DNA from: Anaeramoeba flamelloides
Taxonomy: Eukaryota; Metamonada; Anaeramoebidae
Length of the DNA stretch: 64,000 nucleotides
Direction: 5' to 3'
Assembly (NCBI GenBank): GCA_027625915.1
Contig: JANTQA010000036.1
Coordinates: 5,105,001-5,169,000, forward strand
The notes beneath the pieces are model-generated. The model did not search any database and was not told where the DNA came from. It worked only from the letters and a program-made list of their open reading frames with translations. The translations under genes were made by a program, and so were the position numbers. This document shows positions 33,076 through 45,429 of the stretch, in pieces (the first letter of the stretch is position 1; each line of letters starts with the position of its first letter).

Positions 33076-36000
33076 ATGCAAAAACAAAAAATCAATTTGG
33101 ATCATATTCTTGTAATATTTTCTCTTTTCTTTTTCATTTAAAACCACTAAACTTTGTTGTTTTTATAATTTTACTTGTCATCTAAATTCGCCTTCCAGCT
33201 GTTACCAAACGAAGGGTGGTTAAAAAAGTCTGGGTTAAATGGGAAGGGATTAAAAAAAAGATATTTTCGGCTCAAGAACGATCGAATCCTTTATTATTAT
33301 AAAACCGATAATTCCAAAGACCAGCCATGTGGAACGATCGACTTGGGCGAAGCGCTGTCTGTTGAAATTCATCCTAAACTGGTCATCAAAATACACACGA
33401 TCTATCGGGTTTATCATTTAGAAACCGAAAATGTCAAAGAACAATTTATGTGGTTAGAAACCCTGAACCGAGCAATTGCAAGTGGGAAGGCTCTCAAAAC
33501 AAAAGACCCGACAATCATTAAAGAAGGATTTTTGAAAAAACAAGGAGGTTTGTATTTAGGTCCCAAATTGGAAAACTTTTTTTTTTTTTTTTTTTTTTTT
33601 TGTTAATTTTTTCTTTTCACCTTCATCAAACAATTAGATTTTTTTTTTGTTTTCAATTTTCCCAATATACCTGTGAATTTATCAATTTTTCACAGTTAAT
33701 CTCAAAAAGAATTCTGTTGTATGAGTTTAGTAACCCTTATTTATTTATCCACCATAGGTAACCAAGTAATTATTTACACAAGGATACGATTAAACTTGAT
33801 AAACAAAATCCTTTATCAACTTGGGAGAAATGAATTACCATTTTGAAAAGAATTCGTTTTGCCAACAATTTAATTTTCAGTTAAAACCTTCTGATCTTTT
33901 TTTTATTGAATTTTTGGATCGATTGTGAAAAAGAAGAAAAATTTGCAAAATATTTTTATTTTGGTAAATCTCAGTTTTAGTAATTTTTGAAAATCTGTAT
34001 GAACAAGTAACATTGAAATCTTTAATCTTATTTTAAAAATACATGAAAAACAAAACCAAATATTGAATCATTTCAGGGACTAGTAGACTAAAAAATCATT
34101 TAATAAATTAGAGTAGTTTCGTAAAAGTTTAATTGGTTTGTGTAAAAGAAACAGTGGTTGCGTAATAAAAAATTAATATTGTGTAATATATTTTCTATTG
34201 CGAAATAAAAAAAATTTACACAATTGATTGTTTTATTCACAATCATTCAATAAACTGAACAATTCCCACAATTATTGCGCAATTAATAAATCATTTGTTT
34301 AATAGAAAAAACATATTTCATAAAATTGAACTTATTCTCCATAAATTCAATTTTATTCAAGATTTTACTTTTTAATTTAAGATTTTTTAATAATTTTTAG
34401 TTAAAAACAATTTTTTTCTTTTATAAGTTCTTAATTTTATTGGATTATTTGCAATTTTTTTCTTTTTTTAAATTTTTATACAAATCTTAACTTTTAATAA
34501 TAAAGGAGCTCAAGGTAAGAGAAACTTTCATTAGCTTTATTATTTGTAATAAAAAATTTTAAAATTTATTAAAAATGTATTTTACTAAAATCATTTTTTT
34601 ACAAAACTTGAGTTTATCTTTTGGGTTTTTTTTTTTTTTTTTTTTTTTGTTATTTTGTTATTTTACTTTTTTGTAACTATTTCAAAAAAAATTTTAATAT
34701 TTAATTATAATTGAAAAATAAATAAATCTTACATGAGATATATAAATTTAATTTCTATTGGATATTATTTTATCAATGAAAAATTAAAATTTGGAATATT
34801 GATCAAAAAATTTTTTAATTTGAAATGTTTAACATTTTTGAGTACAGAATAGTAAATTTTTATTTTTTGAATTTTTAAAAATGATTCTTTTATTATTAAT
34901 TTTTGTATATTTGTTATTTTACAAAACAAGTTCTTTTTATAAATAAATTTTTGAATTGTTTACAATAGTTGCAATTCTTTTTGCTTACATAACATAAAAT
35001 TGTTTAAAATATTACTAATTAGGCAATAGGTATGATTGTCTAAAAATATTTCTTTTTAAGCACTATATATTTTAAATTAAGCAATTGTTTGTATATTTAA
35101 ACAATGTTTGTTATAAATTACGCAACTACTCTATTCAATAGCAAATTCAAAAATATTTTACCTCGATCTTCAAAGTTAAAAACCATGTAAAAGTCTGATT
35201 ACTATAAGACCAAACTTACTTTTAATGATATTTTTCAAAATGGTAATTGTTTTTAAAAGTTTAATCCATCTTTTCACATTTTTGAAAAAGTTCAAAATCC
35301 TATATAAACTCCTTTTCATACAAAAAGCCACACCTTTCAAATTATCAATACCATCGAATTTGATTGTTAATAAGATAATTACTTATTGGTGATTTTCATT
35401 TTAATTATTCATTTTTTCATTTTTTCGTTTTCGTTTAGTTATGGATATAAAAGTTGGAAAATGAAAAAACAAGATAAGAAGAAATTAATTTGGAAATAAT
35501 CTATCAGTATAAAAATGGAAACAGTTGGAGTTTGATTTCGAATGAGCTAGACATAGGAATTTTGAAAGACCATTATTGGATTGAGTCATGTAACAAAGAA
35601 AAGAGAAAAAAAAGAAAAAAAAACAATTAAATCAAAACACGCCGATGAATTGCGGCTTTATATTGAATATGAAACTTTAAAGAACAAAAGTTTGATGTGT
35701 AAAGAGTTATCAATAAAATGTAAAGAAATTTTTTCCCAATTCACCTTGTTAAACTGTTTTTATAGATTTTATAATTTTTTTTCTTTACAATTTACAAAAC
35801 GAGATTACTCATTTCAAATATAAGGGCACATCAATTTTTAAAATATTGAATTTTAATTTTTATTGTTTTGTTTTAACGAGTTTTAAATCTCCAGTTGAGT
35901 GTTTTTTTATGCTTTGAAGAGTTTCATAGATTTTAGAATGATGCTACAATTAACTTGATTCAATTATGAATAATTCTTGAATTTTTTTGTGCCCTTTTAT

Positions 36001-39000
36001 TTGAAAAAGAGTTTATTTTCCAAATTATTTCAAAAAAAAATTATTTTCATTGAAGAAGAAAGAAATCTTATTATCTATGAAAGGGATTGTACAATAATAC
36101 ACTTTAAAAATAAAACCACAGAGTTTTAAAATAACTCAATAATAAAAAATCAACTTAATTTCTAAAAAATTACAAGAATTTTGTTAAACTTGAAAAAAAA
36201 TAGAATTTCTTTATAAGACAAAGAACATTTGGAATCATTTTTTTCTTTTTATTGAACAAAAAAATATTAGAAAAAAAAACAAAAAATCAAATTTAAAATT
36301 CTCCCAAAATACCTTTTTGAAACCTTGAAAAATTCAACTTATTATCTAAAGAAATACCTTTTAATTTGATTATTTTTAATCAATAATTAATAATCCAATC
36401 TTAATTCTTTTCACTGGGTTAGTAATAACCAAAGGATTAAAGATACCAATAGACTTTACAATTATTTCTCAATTTTTTAAATATTTTCAAGTAAATAAAA
36501 TCAATTCAAATTAATAATTCTAATAAAAAAATCATAGATATTATCAAATAACCGATTTTAATAATAACAATTGTTTTTTTATACTCTTAGTATTTGGAAA
36601 AGAATATTACCTAATCTTTTAAATTTCAAGAAATTTAATAAATAATCAAAAATAAAAGGAAATGATCAATTTTTTTATCTTCTTCAAGAATTCGATATTT
36701 TATTTATTTTTCATCTTAATTTTTAAAATAAGATTAAAGTTTCAATGTTATTTGCTCATACAAACTATCATAAATTACTAAAAGTGAGATTTACCAAAAT
36801 TAAATTTTTTTACAAATTTTTTTTTTCTAATTTGATTCAAAAATTCAAACAAAAAAAGAATTAATCTTTTTACTGAAAAATTTAATTCGAAAAAATGAAA
36901 TCTTTTTTAAAAATGATTATTCATTTCTCCCAAGTTGATAAATGATTTTGTTTATCTAGTTTAATCGTATCCTTGTGTAAATAATTACTTGGTTACCTTT
37001 GGGGAAAAAAATAAATAAGAGTTACTAGTCCCTTATGATCATAAAAAACTGATCATTTCCTTTTATTTTGGAGTATTTATTAAATTTCTTGAAATTTAAA
37101 AGATTAGGTAATATTCTTTTCCAAATACTAAGAGTATAAAAAACCAACACTTATTATTAAAATCAGTTATTTGATAATATCTATTATTTTTTTTTTCATT
37201 TTAATTATTAATTGGGATTATACAGGTACACACATTATTACTTAATTTTTCATGTTTGTTTTTGATAAAATTGGAATTTTTTCATTAACTAGGCCACTTT
37301 TCTGGCAGAATCACAAGGTTCAGGAAACTCGTCAATATATTTGATGTTTTTAAATGACAACCAATTCCATTTCATAACCATTGGAGATGTTTGGGTTTGT
37401 TTAAATTTGAAAAAAGTATTTTCGATTTTCTTTTAACGTTTCTACCCCAAATCACTTCCTTTCTTTCCTTTTTAAATACAATATAATGCTACTAAATACA
37501 TCGAATATACTTCCAAGTTTCCTGAACCTTGCGAGTCTGCCAGAAAAGCGCCCCAGTTAATGAAAAAATCACAATTTTATCAAAAAAAAAACATGAAAAA
37601 TTAAGAAATCATTTTTGTACATGTGTAGTTGTATTTATTTGAATCTATTTAAAAATTTGAAAAATACCTGTATAAGATATTGATACTTTTACTGCTATTT
37701 TCCAATTAATAAACGAAAATTTTTATTTCTAATCCAAGCATATTTTTCTCATCTCTTGCTGAAAAAACACTCAGAACTTTTCAAAATCAAGTGAAAAATA
37801 TATTTCAAGTCTCCAAATATTTTACGAATTATTAGTTGAAAAAACACAAAGATCTTTTCAAAATCAATTAGAAAATGATGTTTTTATAGATTTAATTAAG
37901 CTTCCTTAGTGAACTTTGAGATAAAATTTTCCATCATGATAATCTGATTTTTAAAAGCAATCCTTGGTTATTACTAACACACTAAAAGAATTAAGATTAG
38001 GTTATTAATTATTGATTAAAAATTGAATTGAATTAAAAGGTCTTTCTTTAGGTAATAAGTTGAATTTTTCACTGGTTTTAAAAAAGTATTTTGGGAAAAT
38101 TTTAAATTAATTGTTTGATGATTTTTTAACGGAATTCTGTTTAAATAAAAATAAAAAAAATGATGAGAAAACTGTGCTTCTAATAAAGAAATTAAAATTC
38201 TTATCAAGTTTCAAATAATTATTTTATTTTTTTTGAAATAAAGTAGATTTTTTAATCAAAGTTAATTTCAAAACTTGATGCTTTTATTTTATAAAGTATA
38301 TTTTTGTACACTTTCTTTGCAGATAATAAGATTTCTTTCTTCTTTAAAAAAAAATAATTGTTTTTAAAATGGTTTGGAAATATATATAGAATTTTGGGCT
38401 TTTCAAAAATATGAAAAAATGGATCAAACTTTTAAAAACAATAATTTCATTTCTGAAAATAGGATTTGAAAGTAAGCCTTGGCCTTATACTAATCAGATT
38501 TTTACTTGATTTTTTGATTTGAAGTTCGTTATAAAATTTTTTTGAATTTGCTATTAAATTTACTCAGTTATTGTTCTTAGTTTATTAGCACCTTAAAAAA
38601 TTCGAAGAAAAAGATTTTTTCCCATTCCTTTATGGCAATGTAAAAAATCATTGATGGGTATTTTCATGTTAGTAAATTTAAAGGACTTTGAATATTTTAT
38701 CACACTTGAAAACTTGTCATTTTTATTATTTATTTATTGAGAGAAAGGAGTAATTAAAGAAAATTTATCACAATAAAAAAAAGAGAAGAAGAAAAAATAA
38801 TTAAAATATTATAATAAAAAAATAATTATATCATTTGCATTACCAAATTTAAAAAAAATAACCTATCGTTAGCTTTTCCAGAATTCAAAAGAAAAGAGGA
38901 AAATCAAAGATTTTACCTACTTCTTTTGAATTAAAAAAAAGCTAGGAACTCAACAGCACTTGAAGTCACTTGATGACACGTACCCAGAATTCTCTAAAAT

Positions 39001-40881
39001 TGTATTTAGAAATTTTATTAAAGACTCATAATTTTCTTTTAAATTACAAAAAAGTACAGTTACTTTTTCTTGAGTTTTCTGTTTAATTTGTGAAGTGTTC
39101 TAGGTTTTTTTTACTTTTTGAAATAAACAGAAAATTTTAATAAATTTTCGGTTTACTTCATAAAGTAAAAAAAACCTAACGAAAATCAATAGAATATACA
39201 GATAAAACTGAAAACCTCAAAGAAAACCACCATTAGTTTTTTTTTACTTTTTTCTGTGAAAACAAAATTTCATAAATTTTCTTATTATTTTTGAAATTCA
39301 AAAAAATCGCCGTTAGCTTTTCCAGAATTCAAAAGAATTGAGTAAAATCTTTGATGTTTCTCAATTCTTTTAAATTTTGGAAAGGTGCCGCTAGGTTTTC
39401 TTGAGTTTTCTGTTTATTTGGAAAACCGAAAGATTTTACAAAAATATTATTTTAATTTCTAAAATTAAAAAAAAACCTAGGCACTCCACGGCACTTGGTA
39501 ACACTCTATGACAGTATACAATGATGCTTCACAATAATAAAAAAACAAAATTAATTATTTACAACTCAAAAAGATTTAATTTATCTATCACTTTTAAGAA
39601 TTTTAAAATTCAGTACATTTACCAAATTCTTAAATAGATATTATTTGAGAATAAAAAAAAATTCAAATAATTTTCTTCCTCATATGTTTAAAATATAATT
39701 CGATAGAAAGTAATAGAAAATATATATCCGTTTTTAAGGGTGTGCCCTTTATCTAAGAAAAAAATAGATTATTATTTCAAAGAAATAAATTAAAAGAAAG
39801 AAATCTTTTATGAAATGATCCTAAAACCAAAACTTTTTGAAATGTATTTTCATAACTGATAATCTTGAAATATATAATTTTTCGTTTAAATTGCTTTAGA
39901 AAAGTTTAGTATAAAGTTATTTAGAGTTTAATATCCATTTTTTCTAGAATAATTATAAAAAAAAAAAACAATTTTTATTTTTTTGATAAAAACATTCAAA
40001 ATATTATTTAATTATTGATACACATATTAACAAAATTATTATTGTATTACATTATAATAAATAAAATAGGAACGATTAAAAATTGGAAAAAAAGATGGTT
40101 TATATTAACAGACACAAACTTTTTTTATTATAAAAATCAAAAAAGCGAAATCCCAAAAGGGGAAATCTCATTAAAAGATGTCAAAATCACAATTTTAAAC
40201 GAAAAAAAACTCAACTTTTCGATCGACGCAACAAACAGAAGAACATTTTATATCCGATGCTTCAAAAAAGAAGAAATGAACGATTGGATCGAACAAATCA
40301 ATAATGTAATCACACAATCTAAGGAAACCTTTGATCGAAGATTTCATTTAAAATATAGTGAAGAGCAAGTCATCATTTTTCGGGAATTTATTAATTTTAA
40401 TTTAAGTGATCTTACGAACTGTATAGATAAATGGGAAGAAGAAACGAATAATTTTGATAGCTTTAATAAAAAACTTTTATTATTGACAGAGATCCAAACA
40501 GATACATCATTGTTACTGTTTACAGCTTTAGACTACAAGAAAATAGGGGTCACACAAAACGACTTGGTCATTGCAATGACCGCGCTAACAGATAATACGG
40601 CAAAGGAAAAAGTACAATTTCTATTCTCTTATCTTTCAAAAGAAAATGATCACTCATTATCATTTTTAGAACTGAAACACATTTTCATTCTTTGGTCAAA
40701 ACTATTAGGTTGTTATGATCTGAAATTTCTTGCATTAATTCATAAATTTATCAAATATTTAAAATTAGAAGATGTGAAACAGTTGGATAAAATCAGAATA
40801 AAACCTGAAACATATATTGAAGTAATGGAAAGTGAAATTCAATTATTAGAAATTTTTCACATCTGGAATTTAAAATTTTAA
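33076..40881 (+). CDS. Double-PH domain protein with a giant intron
   Basis: Proposed exons 33076-33111, 33199-33547, 40070-40881, giving 398 residues with frame kept. PH1 (about 16-107) has EGWLKKSG, KKRYFRL and a final WLETLNRAI helix with the conserved Trp. PH2 begins EGFLKKQGG at the end of exon 2 and resumes in exon 3 as TIKNWKKRWFILTD, ending WIEQINNVI. The two pieces complete one PH domain, which is the case for the 6,522-bp intron (GTTTGT...AATAG). PH domains bind phosphoinositides or proteins at membranes. The C-terminal 180 residues are helical. About 309-345 is a weak EF-hand-like segment whose loop lacks the first Asp, so calcium binding is doubtful. The first exon (MQKQKINLDHIL) is inferred from an ATG, a GTAATA donor and a TTCCAG acceptor, and is less certain. 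Without the splice, each part would be half a PH protein. Confidence 0.75.
33730..33850. repeat. Intron repeat, inverted copy at 36917-37037
   Basis: GGTAACCAAGTAATTATTTA and CACAAGGATACGATTAAACT here match the reverse complement at 36917-37037 almost base for base over about 120 bp. The two sit 3.1 kb apart in the same intron. Confidence 0.8.
34109..35133. mobile_element. TA-GAG element with subterminal motif arrays (1.0 kb)
   Basis: Ends TA-GAGTAGTTTCGTAA and TTACGCAACTACTC-TA. The first 190 bp and last 150 bp carry many variants of TTGYGTAAT or its complement, for example TTGCGTAATA, TTGTGTAATA, ATTGCGCAATT and AAGCAATTG. The interior is A/T-rich without ORF. Structure resembles a non-autonomous DNA transposon with subterminal binding sites. 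Confidence 0.65.
35478..35823 (+). pseudogene. Tc1/mariner-like transposase, N-terminal fragment
   Basis: Two overlapping frames. 35478-35630 gives a first helix-turn-helix (LEIIYQYKNGNSWSLISNEL) and a basic RKKRKK linker. 35581-35823 gives the second (ADELRLYIE, LKNKSLMCKELSIKCKEI, then FYRFYNFFSLQFTKRDYSFQ). Order and spacing match the paired-type DNA-binding half of Tc1/mariner transposases. A frame change separates the two, no ATG fits, and the DDE catalytic half is absent, so it is a dead fragment. It sits inside the giant intron and runs into a small MITE. Confidence 0.55.
35821..35999. mobile_element. Small MITE with AGGGCACA ends
   Basis: TAAGGGCACATCAATTTTTA at the left is mirrored by TTTTTTTGTGCCCTTTTA at the right, about 180 bp in all, with more inner pairing (ATTGAATT / AATTCTTGAA). 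Confidence 0.6.
36390..36670 (+). repeat. Dispersed repeat in intron, with inverted copies
   Basis: The 3' 170 bp (36500-36670) is mirrored at 37045-37215 with few differences (ATATTACCTAATCTTTTAAA / TTTAAAAGATTAGGTAATAT). The 5' 60 bp is mirrored at 37955-38035 (GTTAGTAATAACCAA / TTGGTTATTACTAAC). A related direct copy lies at 25380-25690. Confidence 0.75.
37045..37215 (-). repeat. Inverted copy of the 36500-36670 repeat
   Basis: Reverse complement of the block 380 bp upstream; the pair could fold as a hairpin in the intron RNA. Confidence 0.75.
37241..37612. repeat. Head-to-head pair of related coding-like fragments
   Basis: The arms (37241-37335 and 37510-37612) are inverted copies. Read outward, both give the same peptide: FPEPCDSARKVA on minus, FPEPCESARKAPQLMKK on plus. 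The minus copy extends upstream as SPMVMKWNWLSFKNIKYIDE. The differences between the copies include synonymous and conservative ones. I do not know the family, and it is too short to call a gene. Confidence 0.5.
37955..38035 (-). repeat. Inverted partial copy of the 36390 repeat
   Basis: ATCCTTGGTTATTACTAACA and AAAAGAATTAAGATTAGG mirror the start of the repeat at 36390. It closes a nested set of inverted blocks spanning 36390-38035. Confidence 0.65.
38865..39515. repeat. Foldback repeat cluster related to 5829-6145
   Basis: Contains GTTAGCTTTTCCAGAATTCA twice (about 38875 and 39310), TGAGTTTTCTGTTTA-type units and their complements, and GGCACTTGGTAACACTCTATGACAG near the end. Shares the AGGTTTT..TTGAGTTTTCTG core with the element at 5829. 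It lies at the 3' part of the giant intron. Confidence 0.6.
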
Positions 40882-43354
40882 ATCTCATTAATTTTGCTTT
40901 ATCATTTTTATTTGCTTTTTTAATTAATAATATGTCCTAAAAATGAAAAAGTACTGTTTTTTTTTTTTTTTTAATTAATATTTGTTTGTTTTCTTCTTCA
41001 TTTTGACTTATTCTCAATGACTGTTTAACAAAAGGGTTTTTGAGATAAAACATTCTTGAATCAAAGATAAAAAAAAAAATTATTTTGTTTGTTTTGAATT
41101 TTTTTTTTTGTTTTTTAAAATAACACTCAAAATTAATGATTAAGTTTATATCGTAATTCGAAAGATTTTTTAATCGTGTTTTCCTTTTTTATATGGTTTT
41201 TTTCGTTGAAAAATAAGAATCCTGTTATAATGAGGAAATAATTCGAAATAAATACAAAGAATTTAAATTTTTTTTTTTTCCATAAATTTTTAAGATGACT
41301 CTTTTTGCGAAACCAAATTAAATTAAAACTTTTGATTTTATAATTCAACCGATTTGCTTGAAAGATAAAACCTTAATGAAGTAACATTTATTATTGAGAA
41401 GTTTAAAATTAAAGTATTTCACTATCGAACGTAAATAAAATTAATTGTTCATGTTTCAAATGTATCTAAAAATTCGTTTAATAAATAGTACAAATAAAAT
41501 GGTCTCATCAATTATAAATGGTATTTATATGTTTTTTATGACAAATCCCTTATTTGAATAAATAAATATTTTTTTCAAAAAAATAATTACTTAAAACCCT
41601 TTACTACTTTCAAAAATCTTTTTGTAATACCAACACCTGACGGTTAAAATGTACTTTTATGTTAGAAAAACCCTTTTCTAATTTAAAAAAAATATCCTTT
41701 TGAACTGGTTTTAGAATGATTATTTCCTAAAAATTTCAATTATTAAAATAGATCATACTCAATTTTTGAACCAAATAATTAGAAAACCCAGGTATAATTT
41801 TATTTATTTTAATTTTTGTGATTTTTGAAACCTCGTTATTGCAATTTTAAGAACTTTAATTTGAAAAAAAATCTTTAACTAGTTAGTAATTTACGATTGA
41901 ATTCGAATTTACTTTTAGAAGTGTCAAAAAAAAATATGAGTGACTCAGAAACCTAGAATTGAATATTTTTTTTGTGAGATCAATTTTTTTTTCCATTTGT
42001 TTATGAAAAAGAAAACCGAATAATTCATATTATTTCTAGCTTTATAAATAAATTTTTTTAACTTTTTTTTCGAATTTCCACAAGTATTACAATTAAACTA
42101 AGTCTTTGTTACCAGAAATATCAAAGTAAAGATTTTTTTTTCTTTTAAGAGATAATTCTTTTGGTTAACCAAAAAAATTCTTTAATTCGAAATATGAAAA
42201 ATAATTGGAATTTTTTTAAGAAGAATAGTTATAGTTTATAAGGTTTTAAAGTCATTTACAAAATATTACTCAGAAATTTTGTTCAGTTTTCTAAGATGAA
42301 AATCAATTTTTGAAAATAAAATTTTCTTGAATAGATTTGGGAATTTTCTATTCTTTTATCCTCAAAATTCAAAATCAATTCTTTTTCTTCCAAATATTTT
42401 TTTAATTCTTAAAACAATTCTATTTAATAAAACCAAACAACTTGTTAAAAAAATCTCAAATTCATAAATCTAAATTTGGGAATTTTTTTTTCATTTTTTG
42501 AAAACAAGAAAACAACTTTTTTTCAAAACTTTAAAGAATAATAAATTTTTTTATCCAAATAGATCTGAATTTCATTGATACATTTTTATATAGTTTCATC
42601 AAATTTTTAATTTATTTAATTACCTATATCTCAATTAGTTTTATTTGTTAAGATATGTATAGAAATGATAAATAATATCAAAATAAAATAAAATAAAAAA
42701 ATTCTTTCATATTCAAGAATTTCCAAACATAAAATGAAAAATATATTTAGAGTATTGAATAAAATATCTGGCATGAAAAAAATCCCTGACGGGATTTTTA
42801 ATTGTAAATATTAGGTAAATCGCTTTCAAAATTTCTTTTATTTTCAATCAAATATTATTGATAATTAACCATTTTTTTAGGAATTCAGAAATAAACCTAC
42901 CCAAAGTTGACTAAAGTCAGATACCTATAGAATACATGGTTATTGTTTGATAACATAAGTAGATCAATTTTTTTTTTAAAAAAAAAATAGATTTGTATCG
43001 TAATTTGCTATGAGTTTGTAAAATAATAATTTTTATTCATTTTTTTTTGAAAGTTGAATAGTGTTTTGAGCAAGTGTAATTTCATTAATCATCATATAAT
43101 AAATGAGTGAGTTATAATTTTGAAAGCCAGATTCTTAAATTTTAGTAATTTTTCAGCAATTACACAACATTTTCCCTAAGATTAATAATTAACAATTAAA
43201 AATCGTACCAGGTATTATTTTCAATCCAGGTATTTTTTTTAATACTATACATTTTTTTCAAGAATTAACTTAATTGTTAATAAAAAAATAAGATCTATTT
43301 TTTTTTATTTTTTTTTTTTATTTTTTAATGGATATATCTACAATTGAAACTACT

Positions 43355-43507
43355 TTAATCGATTTTCTTTTCAACCATTTTATTCCGATTTACTGCATTA
43401 TGTTTCAGTTCTAACATAACATTAAATATAAATATTCCTTGAATAGAAATAATGATAATAAAAATTCCGATGATAAAGTGTGTGGGGTTTATGGGATTTT
43501 TTATTGT
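43355..43507 (-). other. Possible terminal exon with a membrane helix
   Basis: A 50-codon open stretch on minus ending in TAA: NPTHFIIGIFIIIISIQGIF, then FNVMLELKHNAVNRNKMVEK. One hydrophobic helix followed by a basic tail looks protein-like and its codons are less A/T-biased than random. I found no splice acceptor or start that I trust, and no family match. Confidence 0.22.
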
Positions 43508-43736
43508 TTAATTTTAAATAGGAATTTTAAAACTTGTTACACCAATAATCTTTAAAATAAATAAAAATACCAATTTTAAATTCAAGAAAAGTTTCGTATT
43601 TTAACTATTTGGATTCATTCTGCAAAACTCCTGTAAATAAAAATAGACATACTAAAAGGTTTAATTTTAAATTTATTTTTTTTTTTCAGTTATCATTTTT
43701 TAAAAATAGGGCAAGATATTTTGATCTAAAAAAATA

Positions 43737-43932
43737 GAGTCCATTTCAAAAGTAAGACACAAACTATGAAAGAGATTTTTGGTATAGAACAATTTTAAAT
43801 TAAGGAACAAAATTTGTATTTTTTTTTTACACGAATTATTTTAATATAATCAAAATTTTAGTTCTTAATTTGTATATTTTTTTATAACCTAATTGTCCGC
43901 GAAAGTTTGCACCTTAAAGATCAAACTGACTT
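43737..43932. mobile_element. Hairpin MITE, family 1 (copy 6, decayed)
   Basis: Recognisable by AGTAAGACACAAACTATGAA, an internal TACACGAATTATTTTAATAT centre and GCACCTTAAAGATCAAACTG at the right. The terminal CAGTC has been lost on both sides. Confidence 0.6.
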
Positions 43933-45429
43933 CAAAAGAAATCTTCTTAATCTAATAATAAAAAAAAAAAATGATCTTAATTTTCTTTGTAACAAAAAAC
44001 AATAATTTTGGTTAAAAATGCTTTTTTTGTGTCTATTAAAACCTTTAATTTTAAATTTAACTTTTTTTCTATATAAAAATCTTAAATAACCTATTTAACG
44101 ATGATTCGAAAGTTTATTATTATGAAGATACCTTAGAACAATAATTTAGAATAATTAAAATACAAAGGCTACCAAATCGGATTATGTGAATAAAAATTAA
44201 AAAGTTACAAAAATTTGAGATTCAGGTTTCAATTATTTTTTTTTTTTTCAAAAAGTTAGGAAATTTTACTGTCTTCATTCAAACTCTCAAAATGAGGATC
44301 TTCAAAGTCTTCGACTTTTTTCCGTTTTAAAATTTGGGTATTTAATATAATCAACTTGATTAAAAGTTATGAATTTTTTGTTTTCTTTTTTGCAACTTAT
44401 CAAAACAGTTTTATGGATGAAATTTCATAGATTTTAATACTTATTCTAATTTAGGTTTCCTTTCCAAGTTAATTTATGAAGAAATTGTTTATTTAATAAT
44501 AAAAATAAATCCAAATTTTTAATAAAACCCCCTTCTTGTTTCAAAAAGAGTTGCAATAAAATTGGGGAAGATCAATAAAAAATTGTATGGATTTTTTACT
44601 TAGTTTAGTTATTTTTTAGAAAAGAGAATATTTTAATTTGTTTTTCTTAATTTTTTTTTCAAAGATAAATATTCTTTAAATAAAAAAAAATAATGATTTT
44701 TATCATTTTTTTTTAATATTAAAATTTTATTCTTTTATTATTTATTTTATTCAAAAAAATAAAATCTAAAATATATACATTTATCTTTACTTGTTATTTT
44801 TTTTGTTTTAATTTCTTGATAAAAAAATTATCTTAAAAATTAATAATATAACAAATACAAAGGTTTAGAATAGGATAAAATGCATTTCAGAAAAATTAAA
44901 AATAGAAAAAAATCGAATTTAATAAAATATCATTGAATTTTAGTCTAATTGAATTGATTAACAATAAGATTAATATTGATTGAAAAAAATCATATATATC
45001 TCAAAAAACAAAACAAAACAAAACAAAAAAAAAGGTATCGTTCCTGAAAGAAAAACAAAATATTTTTTGACTCAGATAACTCAAAAGCCACTAAAAATTG
45101 GAACTTAAATCTAAATAAACATTTAATATATAAATTCAACGGGATTTCAATAATTATTAGTTTCATCGAGATATATATTTTAAAATTCTTTATCTTTTAG
45201 TAATTCATTTTTTCGACTGCTTTGTTTTTTTTTCCAATCATTTTCTGTAAAATCTTCTTGTACCATTTTTAAAAAAAGAAAATTGAGTTAAAAAAACTTC
45301 TAATAACTATTAATGAACACTAACAAATCTAGAAATTCTGTAAATTAGAAGAAGTAAAAAATAGTCAATTCATTATTTTATCTCTAATAAATTTATGATT
45401 TTCAACAAAATATAAACTCTTTTTCAAAA

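Noticed and set aside
33175-33606. Reading the first PH exon as a complete gene from a TTG codon to a TGT-TAA after a poly(T) run
   Set aside because: There is no ATG, a good splice acceptor lies just downstream, and the end would be a poly-Phe tail cutting PH2 short. A spliced model is better.
42784-42804. CCCTGACGGGATTTTT, like a bacterial terminator hairpin
   Set aside because: The context is eukaryotic, it is not next to a gene end, and stems this short are expected by chance.
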